Part shown: one piece after another, positions 8,114 through 17,588 of the stretch
Position numbering within the stretch: position 1 is the stretch's first letter
Layout: every line of letters starts with the position of its first letter
The notes under the pieces: model-generated
What the model was told of the DNA's origin: nothing
What the model saw: only the letters and a program-made list of their open reading frames with translations
Databases searched by the model: none
Translations under genes and position numbers: made by a program
Assembly: GCA_028689145.1 (NCBI GenBank)
Contig: JAQTWT010000005.1
Coordinates: 1-64,000, forward strand
Direction: 5' to 3'
Source: Gallionella sp.
GTDB lineage: Bacteria; Pseudomonadota; Gammaproteobacteria; Burkholderiales; Gallionellaceae
DNA: 64,000 nucleotides

Positions 8114-10282
8114 TTAAACTCCCCGACGCAGTGTTGATGCATCGCTTTGACCAACAAATTTATCTATCCATGATCCAAGCTCTGCATTATGTAGACAAGA
8201 AATGCCCCTTTCCTTCGCCATTTTTATTGCGGTATCAGAAGGCAGCCCAACGGTTGAAACAAGCAAAGGCGTGCATTTCCCGATCTTCTTTTCCAGCTCC
8301 TTGACCGCGTCACTGAAGTCGCGGACGTCACTAGGCCCAACTCCCCTTTTCTTTGACTTGACCTGAGCGGCAATTCGCCTATTGTCACGCAAGGCAATGA
8401 CGTCAATTCCCTCGTCTTTAAAATAGCGCACTTCCGTCGCAAACCCTCGTTCCTCTAGCATATTGGCAACAGAGCGCTGTGCGACACGCCAATCATTGAT
8501 CGTCTCGCCGGACAAAATCTTGGCTTTGAAGTCGAGAATGTGATGAAGAGCTGATCGGCTGCGGAACTCTCTTTCAGACTCTGCATAGACTAGGCGACTG
8601 TACCCTGATCGATAGTCGTTTTTCCCTTCTGGAATAATTATTCCCATCTCCTTTAGTTTTTCTTGCCTAGCGGGATCTGGTCTCTGCCCTTTGTAATAGG
8701 TAACAAAATAACCCTCTACAACTACATTTTTCTTGATCACACCTGCATCGTGTAGCGACTCTTTGCTAGCGCGATTCATCCAACCGTTTTCCTGTTCGCG
8801 CCTATGTCGATATTTTCGTCTTGCAAAGAGAAATGGTTTTTGACTATCGTTACCATTCAAAGGAAATGGCGAGCTTTTTCCCGGGGTGGGCGGTTTGCGA
8901 TCGGTTGAATAATCGAATTCTTCCAACACAACGGCATCTCTGAATGCGGCCGCAACCACTGTTGTTATTAGGACGCTCAATGGAAGATGTGGATCATCCT
9001 CGTGCGTTTCCGGTGAAAATTTGCAAAACGAGACATTTGCCTTAACGATGCCTTCGAAAGCCTCCAACTGAACCCATAAGTAGCTCAGTTCTTCTTCGTC
9101 TGAATCGACGCACTCGATCATTACGCCAACTGCCGCAATAAGCGTTCCGTGGCCATCATACCAAAGACGCACTTCCTGAATCTCATGGTCTGAAACTTGG
9201 ATGCAAAGGCCGTCCGATACCGGGAATTTCTGATTGCAGATACCCTCCAAAAATAACTGGGCAAATGCCCAATTTTTTGTAGGCTTCATTTCGAGACGTT
9301 TCTTCGTACCTATAAGCGCATCAAACAGGTCTTGCGTGGAGGCCTCAGTTCTAAGAAACCTCGAGTCAGCAAAGGCAACCTGCCCCAAATTTCCGTGACT
9401 TCCAAAGAATTCCCAGATATTGCTGAGTTGAGAAAGAAGTCCTGATAGTCGACGGAAGTTGGGCTGCCATTCCAAGTGAACATTTCCAACGTCCGGCAGA
9501 GAAATAGTGAATTTCTTGGTTTTTGCGTAGTTTCTCAGAATCCACCAAGCAATGGCCGCGCATATTGAACTGGAGCGGCAAATCGGATCTTCCCGAATAG
9601 TCTTAACGCACTTCTCTAGCGATGCGCTTCCTAGGCCACTTAGTATCTTATCTATTGCCTGAAGATACGTTTCCTTCCGATCATTAGATTCGCCATAAAT
9701 GCATGGCAGTTCCGCTACCACACTAAACCAAAGGAATGCGCCTACAAGATCATTGGTTAGTGGCGCATTGAACAAATATGAAGGAAATTCTTGCGGTCGG
9801 TCGTTCTCAATTTTGTCGAAGCAGACGGGCCCGACATCCCTCATTTCACTAACTAGTGGATGCTGCTGCGGTAACTCAAATCTCTTCCAATGCTGTGCGA
9901 TGCAAAGCGTTTTAACACCGGCCGAAATTATTATTGCAATGTCACCATTGTTGCTTGTTATCCACGGTCCCGGCGCTACCTTGTAGGTCCTTTTCTTTGC
10001 GGTAAATTGAACGGGGACAATGTTTAACGATTGTCCATTTGCCAAGCTGGCAGCCGCTTCTCGTTTCTGAATTGTTCTGACTTGGATCAGCTGATCTGAG
10101 TGGCGATGTTTAAGAGCAATGTTGAGGCAAGCGGTAGGTCCAAATGGGGTATTTGACAACACACACTTGCCAAACCAGCCTTCCATACTGCTTAGGTCTA
10201 ACTTCTGATCCAGAACAACAAGAATTAGATTTCTATCCGGGTCAAAATGAACTTCTCCACGACTGTTTATGTTTGGTTCCAT
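8114..10282 (-). CDS. 722-aa protein with C-terminal Mrr-like restriction-endonuclease domain
   Basis: The last ~110 residues fit a PD-(D/E)xK nuclease of the Mrr_cat type: a helix WRVAQRSVANMLEERGF, a strand with EGIDVIAL (D627), then IAAQVKSK (Q640, K642). That gives the D...QxK arrangement of Mrr-like enzymes. The first ~590 residues match nothing I recognise. They contain no TM segment, no Walker motif and no helicase motif, and include a basic stretch near 505-520 (ARRKYRHRREQ). The gene stands alone, separated from cap3 by 485 bp including a REP-like hairpin. Position beside CBASS suggests a single-protein defence or restriction factor. I am confident of the nuclease fold but not of the biological role. 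Confidence 0.72.
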   Translation of the reverse strand: MEPNINSRGEVHFDPDRNLILVVLDQKLDLSSMEGWFGKCVLSNTPFGPTACLNIALKHRHSDQLIQVRTIQKREAAASLANGQSLNIVPVQFTAKKRTYKVAPGPWITSNNGDIAIIISAGVKTLCIAQHWKRFELPQQHPLVSEMRDVGPVCFDKIENDRPQEFPSYLFNAPLTNDLVGAFLWFSVVAELPCIYGESNDRKETYLQAIDKILSGLGSASLEKCVKTIREDPICRSSSICAAIAWWILRNYAKTKKFTISLPDVGNVHLEWQPNFRRLSGLLSQLSNIWEFFGSHGNLGQVAFADSRFLRTEASTQDLFDALIGTKKRLEMKPTKNWAFAQLFLEGICNQKFPVSDGLCIQVSDHEIQEVRLWYDGHGTLIAAVGVMIECVDSDEEELSYLWVQLEAFEGIVKANVSFCKFSPETHEDDPHLPLSVLITTVVAAAFRDAVVLEEFDYSTDRKPPTPGKSSPFPLNGNDSQKPFLFARRKYRHRREQENGWMNRASKESLHDAGVIKKNVVVEGYFVTYYKGQRPDPARQEKLKEMGIIIPEGKNDYRSGYSRLVYAESEREFRSRSALHHILDFKAKILSGETINDWRVAQRSVANMLEERGFATEVRYFKDEGIDVIALRDNRRIAAQVKSKKRGVGPSDVRDFSDAVKELEKKIGKCTPLLVSTVGLPSDTAIKMAKERGISCLHNAELGSWIDKFVGQSDASTLRRGV

Positions 10283-10767
10283 CTTAGCTTTTCCTCTTGG
10301 TATTCGTATTCCTTGACAAAATGTTGGGGCTGACTCATGGCGAATTTCGTTTGTCTAAAAGAATCGTACCGCAAGTTTTTCACTTCCCTGTTTCAAAAAA
10401 CCGGCTTTTAAACGTTTATTTGAAGTTTTGTATGTCAATGGTGGAGGCTATCCAGTACTTTGTACATTACTTGAACTTTTGCTTTGGGGTGGGAGCTGAC
10501 AATCACTCACGTTGACCTTATAGTCTGCTATGGCCGACGTCCGGTCGTCGGCTAAGCGGACGATTGCAAATAGTTAGAAAAGCTATTTCTGAACGTCTGC
10601 TCTTCAAGGTTTTATTGTAGGGATCGTCGACCACTTTCAGCACTTCTATATTGCAGAAACCAGCTGACAGTCTTGACGATTCCAACTGTCATGGCGCACG
10701 TCACCATGGAAATCTCCAAGCACAGATTACAGGCAGCCCATATCTTCCTAGTAGCACAATGCCCAGT
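10283..10767. other. 485-bp intergenic region between nuclease gene and CBASS
   Basis: AT-rich DNA that should hold the promoter of the nuclease gene (reading leftwards) and the 3' end of the CBASS transcript. It contains REP-like copy 2 at 10524-10566. A 72-codon + strand frame at 10297-10515 has no ribosome-binding site and no coding character, so I do not call it a gene. Confidence 0.6.
10524..10566 (+). repeat. REP-like hairpin repeat, copy 2
   Basis: TGGCCGACGT / CGTCGGCTAA around CCGGT gives the same stem as copies 1 and 3, here with a slightly imperfect base. The flanks TCTGCTA and GACGATTG are shared with copy 3. It separates the Mrr-like gene from the CBASS operon. Confidence 0.7.
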
Positions 10768-11253
10768 TCATTCCACATTGGTCAGTACCGAACCAATCCC
10801 AGAATGAGGAACCAGTTCTACATATAGACTTTTGCGACCGACGATAACTGCGAGCATGGGGCGACCATCTGCCCGTTTGCGCGAGAGTTTATTCCATTCG
10901 ACTCGATCAAGCCCCGAGGGACGGGGATAATCTTGAGAGTGCGTGTGCCACTCACCAACATACCTTACCGTTCCTCTGCTGACTCTCCAGCGCTCTCTCG
11001 CGATGGAACTGTGACCAAAAGGCATGCGCTCGAATAGGTATTGAAAACGTTTATCCCTGGTTGTCGGTGCAGTCGCCTCGATCACCATGATATTTGAACC
11101 ATGCACAGTTCCCAGTAAGAGACCGCCGGCCTCACTTTCAGAAGGCAACGTCTGAGTGAGACTCTCAAATACAGCAATCACCGGCTCGGCGAAATTCACC
11201 AGAATGCGTCGATCTGACGTCGACCATGAATTCATGAAGTACATGCGACGCAT
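10768..11253 (-). CDS. cap3: CBASS Cap3, JAB/JAMM isopeptidase
   Basis: A 161-residue Zn-dependent deconjugase. The JAMM set is complete: E41, then H103-x-H105 in EWHTHSQDYP, with S113 and D116 in RPSGLD. In type II CBASS this enzyme removes the CD-NTase from its conjugated targets and so counteracts Cap2. It overlaps the 3' end of cap2 by 22 bp and is the last gene of the operon. Alternative starts exist at Met4 and Met7, but the first keeps the overlap. Confidence 0.92.
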   Translation of the reverse strand: MRRMYFMNSWSTSDRRILVNFAEPVIAVFESLTQTLPSESEAGGLLLGTVHGSNIMVIEATAPTTRDKRFQYLFERMPFGHSSIARERWRVSRGTVRYVGEWHTHSQDYPRPSGLDRVEWNKLSRKRADGRPMLAVIVGRKSLYVELVPHSGIGSVLTNVE

Positions 11254-12857
11254 CCCTCCATTTTGGGCGGGTCGCAGTCAGGAGTCGCAAGTTGATAGTT
11301 GCTGTCGATCAGCTTGGTTCGCAATGACGGATTGACTCTATTGTTAGCCCAAGCAAGCGCCATTTCTCCACCAAGACTTGCTGCTTGGACAGAAACCGAA
11401 GCAGGAAATGGAACATATAGACCTTCACATCCCTGACCGGCCATCAACGTCTTCAATTCTCCAACAACGGTCAAGAACTGTCCCTTACGGTTGGCTTCGC
11501 ACAAACAACGATAGCAGGCACCTGTTTCTTTGGTACGCAGAAGGGCTCGAATGGCAGTACCCGGCCCTTCTATCCACACTGATAGCATAGGTGTAGTTGG
11601 CAGGTACCGCTTACACAACCAGTGTCCCAGCGACTCCTCACCTGTGGTGTCAATAAGGAGGTCAACGGTACCGATATTTACAGTTTTCACATCCACAGGA
11701 CGAGCGTAAATATCGGCACCGGGCACTAGGCGTTGTAATTCTTCAGCCATGCCGGTTGCCTTATTCGAAAACAGGTTTGGAAAACCGAGTCGATGTCGCC
11801 CGATGTTCTGCGGATATAGGGTATCGAAGTCGACAATCGTCAGCCGTCCACCGCCTGTTCCGGCGCCTGCCTTAACAAGCATCTCCGCTAAGAAACCTCC
11901 GATGGTGCCACAGCCAACAATGACGAGGTTTTTGCTTGCCAGAGTCTGCATGTCTGGAACATTACGCTGGGCTATATACCGATCATCGATCGGAACTACT
12001 GACATTGGCATTACACTCTGCGCGTATATTGAAGGTCGTGGTTGACGGCGCATGCCTTTCTGGGAGGGTTTTCGATCGAATATAACCACGAATCCATAGG
12101 TTATCAACGGCGATTCCACCAGTATCAAGGTTCCCTTTGCCATATTTGCATATGCCGTCTCGATATGCTCTCCAATTTTTTTGCGGCATCGTGGATCCAG
12201 CAATCCTTGCCAAAGCAAAATATCCCTCACCGTCTTTGGGGGCCATGCTGTGGTATGAGGTCTTGGTTTAGCGCTTGTGCGAACGCGGTATGTCAGTATC
12301 GTGAAATCAGCGGAATTCCAGGCCAGCGATTTGAGTTTTCTTTTTGTCCGCGACTCGTCATCAGTGATAACTGCCGTAAGGCTAGCCCCTATCTTTATCA
12401 CCAACGCCTTTTGTTGTCCCAGTCGCTGGTCCTGAATGTCGACTAGGCATAATGGGCCGTTCCAGTAGGCGTAAAACTCCTCTTCAAGATCCTCGACAAA
12501 ATCACCTTGTAGAATCTGGGTGAAAACCTCTTCGGCGCGCTGCAAACATGCCAGAGACTGACCTACTGGATCGAAGATGTCTAGAACGACCGTCCCCTTG
12601 GCAATGTAGCAAAGATGCCCGCTACTGCCCATGTGTGGGATCACATGTGGCAGGCTAGCGGGAAGTTCTAGAAGTCTTACTCGCGGCAGCTCGAAGAACT
12701 GCGGATCAAGCATGATTTCACAGGCATAGCTTTTCCCCAACGCCATTAGCGAGCCGTGAAGCTTTAGCCAACCGTCATCAGCGCAGCCTACAAACGTGAA
12801 GCTGCGCTGCTTAAATGCGTCAATGACTTTGGTAACTTGGGTGCCTTCGTCCATCAT
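11232..12857 (-). CDS. cap2: CBASS Cap2, E2-E1 ubiquitin-transferase-like fusion
   Basis: A 541-residue protein with an E2-like N-terminal domain (about 1-150; the likely catalytic Cys is C83 in [11 protein letters not shown]). A linker follows, then a ThiF/E1 adenylation domain (about 305-541) with the nucleotide loop [10 protein letters not shown] (312-321), the acidic strand IVDFDTL and a Cys cluster GACYRCLCE (C448, C451, C453). Cap2 adenylates the C-terminal glycine of the CD-NTase and attaches it to targets, priming second-messenger synthesis. The start codon overlaps the CD-NTase stop (ATGA), so the pair is translationally coupled and the substrate is made with its enzyme. Confidence 0.93.
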   Translation of the reverse strand: MMDEGTQVTKVIDAFKQRSFTFVGCADDGWLKLHGSLMALGKSYACEIMLDPQFFELPRVRLLELPASLPHVIPHMGSSGHLCYIAKGTVVLDIFDPVGQSLACLQRAEEVFTQILQGDFVEDLEEEFYAYWNGPLCLVDIQDQRLGQQKALVIKIGASLTAVITDDESRTKRKLKSLAWNSADFTILTYRVRTSAKPRPHTTAWPPKTVRDILLWQGLLDPRCRKKIGEHIETAYANMAKGTLILVESPLITYGFVVIFDRKPSQKGMRRQPRPSIYAQSVMPMSVVPIDDRYIAQRNVPDMQTLASKNLVIVGCGTIGGFLAEMLVKAGAGTGGGRLTIVDFDTLYPQNIGRHRLGFPNLFSNKATGMAEELQRLVPGADIYARPVDVKTVNIGTVDLLIDTTGEESLGHWLCKRYLPTTPMLSVWIEGPGTAIRALLRTKETGACYRCLCEANRKGQFLTVVGELKTLMAGQGCEGLYVPFPASVSVQAASLGGEMALAWANNRVNPSLRTKLIDSNYQLATPDCDPPKMEGCVACTS

Positions 12858-13996
12858 CCTGCTTTGGTACGGCCAATCAACTCGCTTGGTCCTGCCATTG
12901 CAGGCGCAGATGCAATTGTTGCCGCGACCGATACAACTTTAACTCGATCTGGCCTGTTCGGGAAACGGGGACCAAATTCCTTGATCATCCAGCTGCATGC
13001 CTGTGCCTCACTTGAAGCGCTTATCGAACCGCGAAGTGCTTTTTCAAAGGCCTCCAATTTTCTGGCAGCTTCTTCCACGAGCGCTTCACCAAGGCGCTTA
13101 GTTAACGACTCCTTGTCGTCATTGGGATTGTTTACCCCGCCGCGCAGCCTTGCAGGCAAAGCTGTAACGACGTCAAGTAATGCCAAGTCGTCACGCCGCT
13201 CGCGTTTTTCGAAGAGCGGTGCAGCGGCTGCCATCAGGAGGATGGACGATGGACCTCCAGATGCCCACTGCCAGTCGCGAAATGCTTTAAGATAGCGTAC
13301 GATGCGACGTAGCTGTTCACCCTTGGCATCAACTTCGGCCAAAAACCATTCCTTCACAGGTCGCGGATCCGATTCCATCCAGTCGCATTCGCGATGTGCG
13401 AGTAAGACACAATTCCTCGGTAGCGCGGTCCAAACATCGCGCTCTGCCTTCCGCACCGCCTCCTGCATGCTGATGAAGCCATGATCCTGTGCGGCCGCCT
13501 TCACCAGAGTTGCAAACTCGTGGTCGGGAATAGCGTAGAGTGGAACATCAATGTGAGCATATGCGGAAATCTCAACGCGGATGCAAGTCGGCTTGTCAGT
13601 GACGAGCTTCCACCGTCGGGCTTTGACGAGAGGTGTAAGAGCTTCCTCTGCTGCTGCGAAAAACACTGCTGCAGCCACGCTTGGGCGTGTCGATTGCGCT
13701 ACAAAGCTCAGCGGTAAATAGCACCCATCGTCAAGATCTGCCTGCTGAGGATCTTGCGCCGGCGCATTCAGTGTCTTGTACGCCCATGAACCCTGCGTAA
13801 AAAATCGAGGCTGGGGGGTATCGCTAGTGAGCCCTTTGCTTTTGAGCACCCGCGGAATACCGTCTCGCAGGCAATTGCGGACATCGCTCTTGGCCTCAGC
13901 GAGTTGGTTTCGCAGAGTGAGCCCGAGGTCAAGCGCTGCCTGCAGGCTGTCTTCGTTTTCGTCAGTCGTGTAAAAAAGTGAGCTCAGGTTTAGCAT
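12854..13996 (-). CDS. CBASS CD-NTase, DncV-like cyclic dinucleotide synthase
   Basis: A 380-residue nucleotidyltransferase. The active site is intact: GS at 69-70 ([13 protein letters not shown]), the metal-binding pair D87 and D89 in ADLDDG, and the third Asp D150 in [11 protein letters not shown]. Blocks such as [18 protein letters not shown] and [11 protein letters not shown] closely resemble Vibrio cholerae DncV, so the product is probably 3',3'-cGAMP; that is inferred from similarity. The chain ends TKAG, giving the C-terminal Gly that Cap2 needs. It overlaps capV by 7 bp at its start and cap2 by 4 bp at its end. Confidence 0.93.
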   Translation of the reverse strand: MLNLSSLFYTTDENEDSLQAALDLGLTLRNQLAEAKSDVRNCLRDGIPRVLKSKGLTSDTPQPRFFTQGSWAYKTLNAPAQDPQQADLDDGCYLPLSFVAQSTRPSVAAAVFFAAAEEALTPLVKARRWKLVTDKPTCIRVEISAYAHIDVPLYAIPDHEFATLVKAAAQDHGFISMQEAVRKAERDVWTALPRNCVLLAHRECDWMESDPRPVKEWFLAEVDAKGEQLRRIVRYLKAFRDWQWASGGPSSILLMAAAAPLFEKRERRDDLALLDVVTALPARLRGGVNNPNDDKESLTKRLGEALVEEAARKLEAFEKALRGSISASSEAQACSWMIKEFGPRFPNRPDRVKVVSVAATIASAPAMAGPSELIGRTKAG

Positions 13997-15000
13997 GAAA
14001 CCTCCGTAGTGTTTGTCGAGTTTTTATTAGTGCCGTGGTAGAAGGTTGCTGCAGCGGCCTGATGCGCCCGAAAGGGTTTGAACAGCGGGTCTCCGAGTGC
14101 GCGTTGCGCGGCATGGACGCCACGATCTCTGAGCGTGTTAGTTGAACCGATTGACACACGGTCGAGTGATTTCACATCTTTGCCTTGATCGGGGGTGGCC
14201 TTATCGTCGATTTGAAAATAATCCTCCCCAAGAGACTGGCGAAGCATGTAATCAACCGACGATTCTTGCGCTGAAATGACAAGATCGAACAGGCTGCCGC
14301 GCCACTTGCCGAAACCGCGATCAAGGCTTGCGCCGCCTCGCACGGTTGAGCCAATGGTCATAGTACCGATGGAAAGCACGCGAACCTTGGCCTGCTGGTT
14401 TGGTGCCAGGAACGTCCGAACCTCATGAAGGCCAAACAAACCCGGCGCATTGCCTACCAGACCACCATCTGCGAAGACGCCCCGCTCATTGCGCGACAAC
14501 GGAAAGTAGACCGGTGCAGCCGCCGTGGCCAAAGCTACATCGACAAGTTTCATGCGGTGGTCTAACTCAAACGAAGGATGATGGGGCGTCTTGAAGAACT
14601 GTCCTCGGCCGGTTGAATAATTCACCGTCGGTATAAGCACCCGATGCTTCAGGTCTCCGATCGTCATGCTCTGAAAACGCTCATTTAGCACGTCCCTTAG
14701 CCCGGTGGATGCGTGTTTGGCTGTCAGCCAGAACCCAAACATGCGCCGCATGAGGTTGCGGCATCCAAAGATGCGATTGCCTTTCTCCTCGAAAAGCGCC
14801 TTTAGTTCGACAGCAGGAATGTTGGCTGCCAATCCGAGCGCCAACATCCCTCCCGCCGACGTACCGCAAATCAGATCAAAGTGAGATGCAATCGGCCGCC
14901 CCAGCGCGGATTCGAGTTCGCTGAGCACCGTAGCTGTATAGAGGCTACGGTACCCCCCGCCCGAGAGCGCAAGAACATGATAGGTCGGAATGTCGGTCAT
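13990..15000 (-). CDS. capV: CBASS effector CapV, patatin-like phospholipase
   Basis: A 336-residue phospholipase with the full patatin set: oxyanion loop SGGGYRSLY (13-21), nucleophile elbow GTSAG (S48) and the catalytic Asp in ADGG (D178). In V. cholerae and E. coli, CapV is activated by 3',3'-cGAMP and degrades the inner membrane, so the infected cell dies before phage release. Here it is the second gene of the operon, 5 bp after the DUF2188 gene and overlapping the CD-NTase. The ribosome-binding site is weak, which fits translational coupling. Confidence 0.93.
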   Translation of the reverse strand: MTDIPTYHVLALSGGGYRSLYTATVLSELESALGRPIASHFDLICGTSAGGMLALGLAANIPAVELKALFEEKGNRIFGCRNLMRRMFGFWLTAKHASTGLRDVLNERFQSMTIGDLKHRVLIPTVNYSTGRGQFFKTPHHPSFELDHRMKLVDVALATAAAPVYFPLSRNERGVFADGGLVGNAPGLFGLHEVRTFLAPNQQAKVRVLSIGTMTIGSTVRGGASLDRGFGKWRGSLFDLVISAQESSVDYMLRQSLGEDYFQIDDKATPDQGKDVKSLDRVSIGSTNTLRDRGVHAAQRALGDPLFKPFRAHQAAAATFYHGTNKNSTNTTEVSC

Positions 15001-15005
15001 GATGC

Positions 15006-15230
15006 TTAACCCTTTGGCGGGAATGGATCGTGCCCGTAACTATTCTTGTCCCTGATACGGCCGTCAGGACGATGAATGACGAGTTCAGACTGCTGGTTGC
15101 GTGCAATCTGGCTTGCGGCATCGAAGGCCTGTTGTTGAGTATCGTGCACAGAGGTTGCGCGCTGGTTGCCTTCACCCTTGACGGCCCATCCGTCTTGGTG
15201 GGGAACTACGTGTTGATTCTTGCTGGTCAT
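15006..15230 (-). CDS. DUF2188 protein at the head of the CBASS operon
   Basis: A 74-residue protein of the DUF2188 family: HVVPHQDGWAVKGEGNQRAT, then a helix with repeated Gln/Ala, then ELVIHRPDGRIRDKNSYGHD. The Shine-Dalgarno AGGAGAT lies at good distance from the ATG. DUF2188 proteins are small and mostly uncharacterised. Its stop lies 5 bp before capV, so it is the first cistron of the transcript. A role as a regulator or inhibitor of the CBASS genes is possible but not shown by the sequence. Confidence 0.82.
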   Translation of the reverse strand: MTSKNQHVVPHQDGWAVKGEGNQRATSVHDTQQQAFDAASQIARNQQSELVIHRPDGRIRDKNSYGHDPFPPKG

Positions 15231-15329
15231 GAGATATCTCCTAATCGGATTACGTCGATTGTTTTCCCCAACTGGGTGGCTGGGGCTACTGGTTTCAGTA
15301 AAGTGATTGTGGTCCTTATGGCGTAAAGT

Positions 15330-15376
15330 AGTAACCCCTTGCGGCGGGGATAATTCCTTATTTTAGATAAGGAAAT
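15330..15376 (-). terminator. inverted repeats between the kinase gene and the CBASS operon
   Basis: Two adjacent hairpins: ACCCC/GGGGA with a 7-base loop, and TTCCTTAT-TTTAG-ATAAGGAA with a perfect 8-bp stem. They lie just after the kinase stop on the - strand, so they could end the two-component transcript or form the CBASS regulatory region. No long T-run follows on the - strand. Confidence 0.4.
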
Positions 15377-15389
15377 CTTTATGTGGATG

Positions 15390-17588
15390 TTATATATCCA
15401 GTGGGAATGTAACGATGAATTCGACGCCCGATGTCGTGTTACGGGCTACGATGTTGCCCGACATTCTGGAAACATAGTTCCTTGCCGCAAATAGCCCAAT
15501 TCCTTGATTAGAGTCGCCTCGGTTTTCCGTGGGAGAGAAACCAAACTCGAATATCGTCTCCAGGATATTATCTGGAATCTGCGGCCCATCATTGGCAATG
15601 GAGATTGTGGCTATGCTCTCCTGCTCTGAGAGATGGATATGGATCGGTGTAGTGTCAATACGAAAACGCGCGGCATTTTCGAGTATGTGTGCCACAGTGT
15701 CTTCAAAAGCATCTGGATCAACTTTGCACACAACACCGCTCAGCGGACCAATGTACTCTACATTCGTAATGGGGCTCGTGGCCGTCGCCGCGTTTGTCGC
15801 CTGAATGGATAAAAATGCGGCGATGTCGATTTGCTGAAGATCGATCGGAATCGAGTCGAATGACGCGGGCCCTGCCTTACCAAACAGATGGTCAACTGCG
15901 CGAATCATTCTGTCGACATACCGCCGGCTTGGGTCTCCAACTTGGTGCAAGCCAAGCAGTGCTTGTAGTGGAGATCGAATCTCGTGGCCGATGGTTTTGA
16001 GGCTCACCTCTCTTGTCTTTACATCTTCGAGATGCTTCTGGCGGGTTTCTTCGTTGCGCCTCTCACGTTCTGCTTGCTCTCTGGATGCGCGCAGCCTTGT
16101 TTCCTTGAGGAGATCATTGAATGCTGTAGAGAGAGTGCCAACCTCGTCCCTATTGTCTCCATATGGTAGTTCTTGCTCGGACTCGATTGGGCTGTTCACC
16201 AGTTCTGTGGCCTTCGCGGAGAGTACCCAAATCGGCCTTAGCAAACGAACCCAGAAATGGTACATAAGAAAGAGAAATCCCAAAAGTACAAGAGAAAGAA
16301 GTGCAACCGTCTGCCATACCCTCTTTTCGACGACGGTGCCAGGATGGCTAACTTCGAATACTAAGTTGGTATCAGGAACAATTTGTTCCCGCACTAAAGG
16401 AGATGCCCGTTGGAATACTAGGTCACCGTCAACTATCCTGAGCCAACTGTCGGCACTGTCGAGCTTTTCGCTCAGTGCAGCAGGTGGCGAGGATGACCAG
16501 TATTTTAATTCTCCCGAATGAAGATGCTGCTTAATTCTTAACTTGGCGTATGAATTGACGAATGGCGCAGACAATGCTGAAACTGATAAGTTAGTCGTGC
16601 CTTGAGGGCTGTATTCTGCCAGCGTCGCTTGCTGTGTATCTGGGTTAAGACTTTTTCTGGCTAGATGAATTTTAACGTCTTGCCAGCCTTGAGGAGGCCA
16701 TGGCTCTGACATAGCATCAGCAATGGCTTCCTGCCTTAGGTTCTTAAATCGCCTCCCGAGATAATGGCTCTTAACGACTGGTTGTTGCGACAGGTCACCC
16801 GGTTGAGGTGGTTGCTGGGGAATAATTGCGTGAAAGTCTAGGCGAGCAATAATGTGCAACAAAGACTCACCATCGGGTTGCTGTTGCTGGTACGCCCATC
16901 CTTCAATTCGACGATCTCGTTCTCTCTTACCATTTGGATATTCCAGAATCGCCGTTACTTCTAATCTCTTGGACGAGGGAGGGGAATATCTTGGAGGTTG
17001 CAATGTTAGCCACCATGATCCCGAGTTCTCTCCGCTACTAATTGAAAGACGAATAGCGTCTGCGTGAAGTGTTATATCACCAGTTCGAAGTGTGGCGACT
17101 GACCTGTTCGATAAGGTCATGTCCAAGTACAAGTAACTACCCAGCGCCCTGTTTGAGGTGAAATACGTGCAAAATCGGTCAGGGTTCTGATCATGTTCCG
17201 CATTCGGAGCTAAAACAACAAGGTCCACATAACAATTTTGCGGAGGTGGTCGTGGTGTAAGAGGCGAATTACCAATAGGCAAGTTTACGAAATACAGTCT
17301 CGGGAGAAGAAGCGGTTGAATTGGTCGCTTTTCGGAAAGAAGCTTGGAGAGGTTATTCTCCAGTACATACCGTTCGTCTACATCAAGACGACCAGCTAAT
17401 TTCGTCAGGTCACTATCAAACAACTCCTGACGATGCGATCGCTCTTTTTCTATCGAAGCGTTAATGAGCCGATAAAGGGTGGTCCCAGTTAGTATAAAAA
17501 GTATTACAAGCCCTGCAACAGCAGTAAACGTTAGACGAAACTGCGTAAATTTGGGCAAGGAAAGATTAAACATTCCATATGTACCCAT
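15390..17588 (-). CDS. membrane sensor histidine kinase
   Basis: A 732-residue HK: TM1 (about 20-42), a long periplasmic part (about 43-430) rich in Pro and Gln, TM2 (about 436-458), a HAMP linker (ending near DNRDEVGTLSTAFNDLL), a dimerisation helix with the phospho-accepting His in TIGHEIRSPLQAL, and an HATPase domain (ILENAARF for the N box, IANDGPQIP for G1, NQGIGLFAARNYV for G2). The periplasmic sensor part matches no family I know. It overlaps the regulator gene by 23 bp, so the two are coupled. It lies directly upstream of the CBASS operon on the same strand. Confidence 0.9.
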   Translation of the reverse strand: MGTYGMFNLSLPKFTQFRLTFTAVAGLVILFILTGTTLYRLINASIEKERSHRQELFDSDLTKLAGRLDVDERYVLENNLSKLLSEKRPIQPLLLPRLYFVNLPIGNSPLTPRPPPQNCYVDLVVLAPNAEHDQNPDRFCTYFTSNRALGSYLYLDMTLSNRSVATLRTGDITLHADAIRLSISSGENSGSWWLTLQPPRYSPPSSKRLEVTAILEYPNGKRERDRRIEGWAYQQQQPDGESLLHIIARLDFHAIIPQQPPQPGDLSQQPVVKSHYLGRRFKNLRQEAIADAMSEPWPPQGWQDVKIHLARKSLNPDTQQATLAEYSPQGTTNLSVSALSAPFVNSYAKLRIKQHLHSGELKYWSSSPPAALSEKLDSADSWLRIVDGDLVFQRASPLVREQIVPDTNLVFEVSHPGTVVEKRVWQTVALLSLVLLGFLFLMYHFWVRLLRPIWVLSAKATELVNSPIESEQELPYGDNRDEVGTLSTAFNDLLKETRLRASREQAERERRNEETRQKHLEDVKTREVSLKTIGHEIRSPLQALLGLHQVGDPSRRYVDRMIRAVDHLFGKAGPASFDSIPIDLQQIDIAAFLSIQATNAATATSPITNVEYIGPLSGVVCKVDPDAFEDTVAHILENAARFRIDTTPIHIHLSEQESIATISIANDGPQIPDNILETIFEFGFSPTENRGDSNQGIGLFAARNYVSRMSGNIVARNTTSGVEFIVTFPLDI

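Noticed and set aside
10297..10515. 72-codon + strand frame between nuclease gene and CBASS
   Set aside because: No ribosome site, and it occupies the promoter region of the nuclease gene; composition is AT-rich non-coding.
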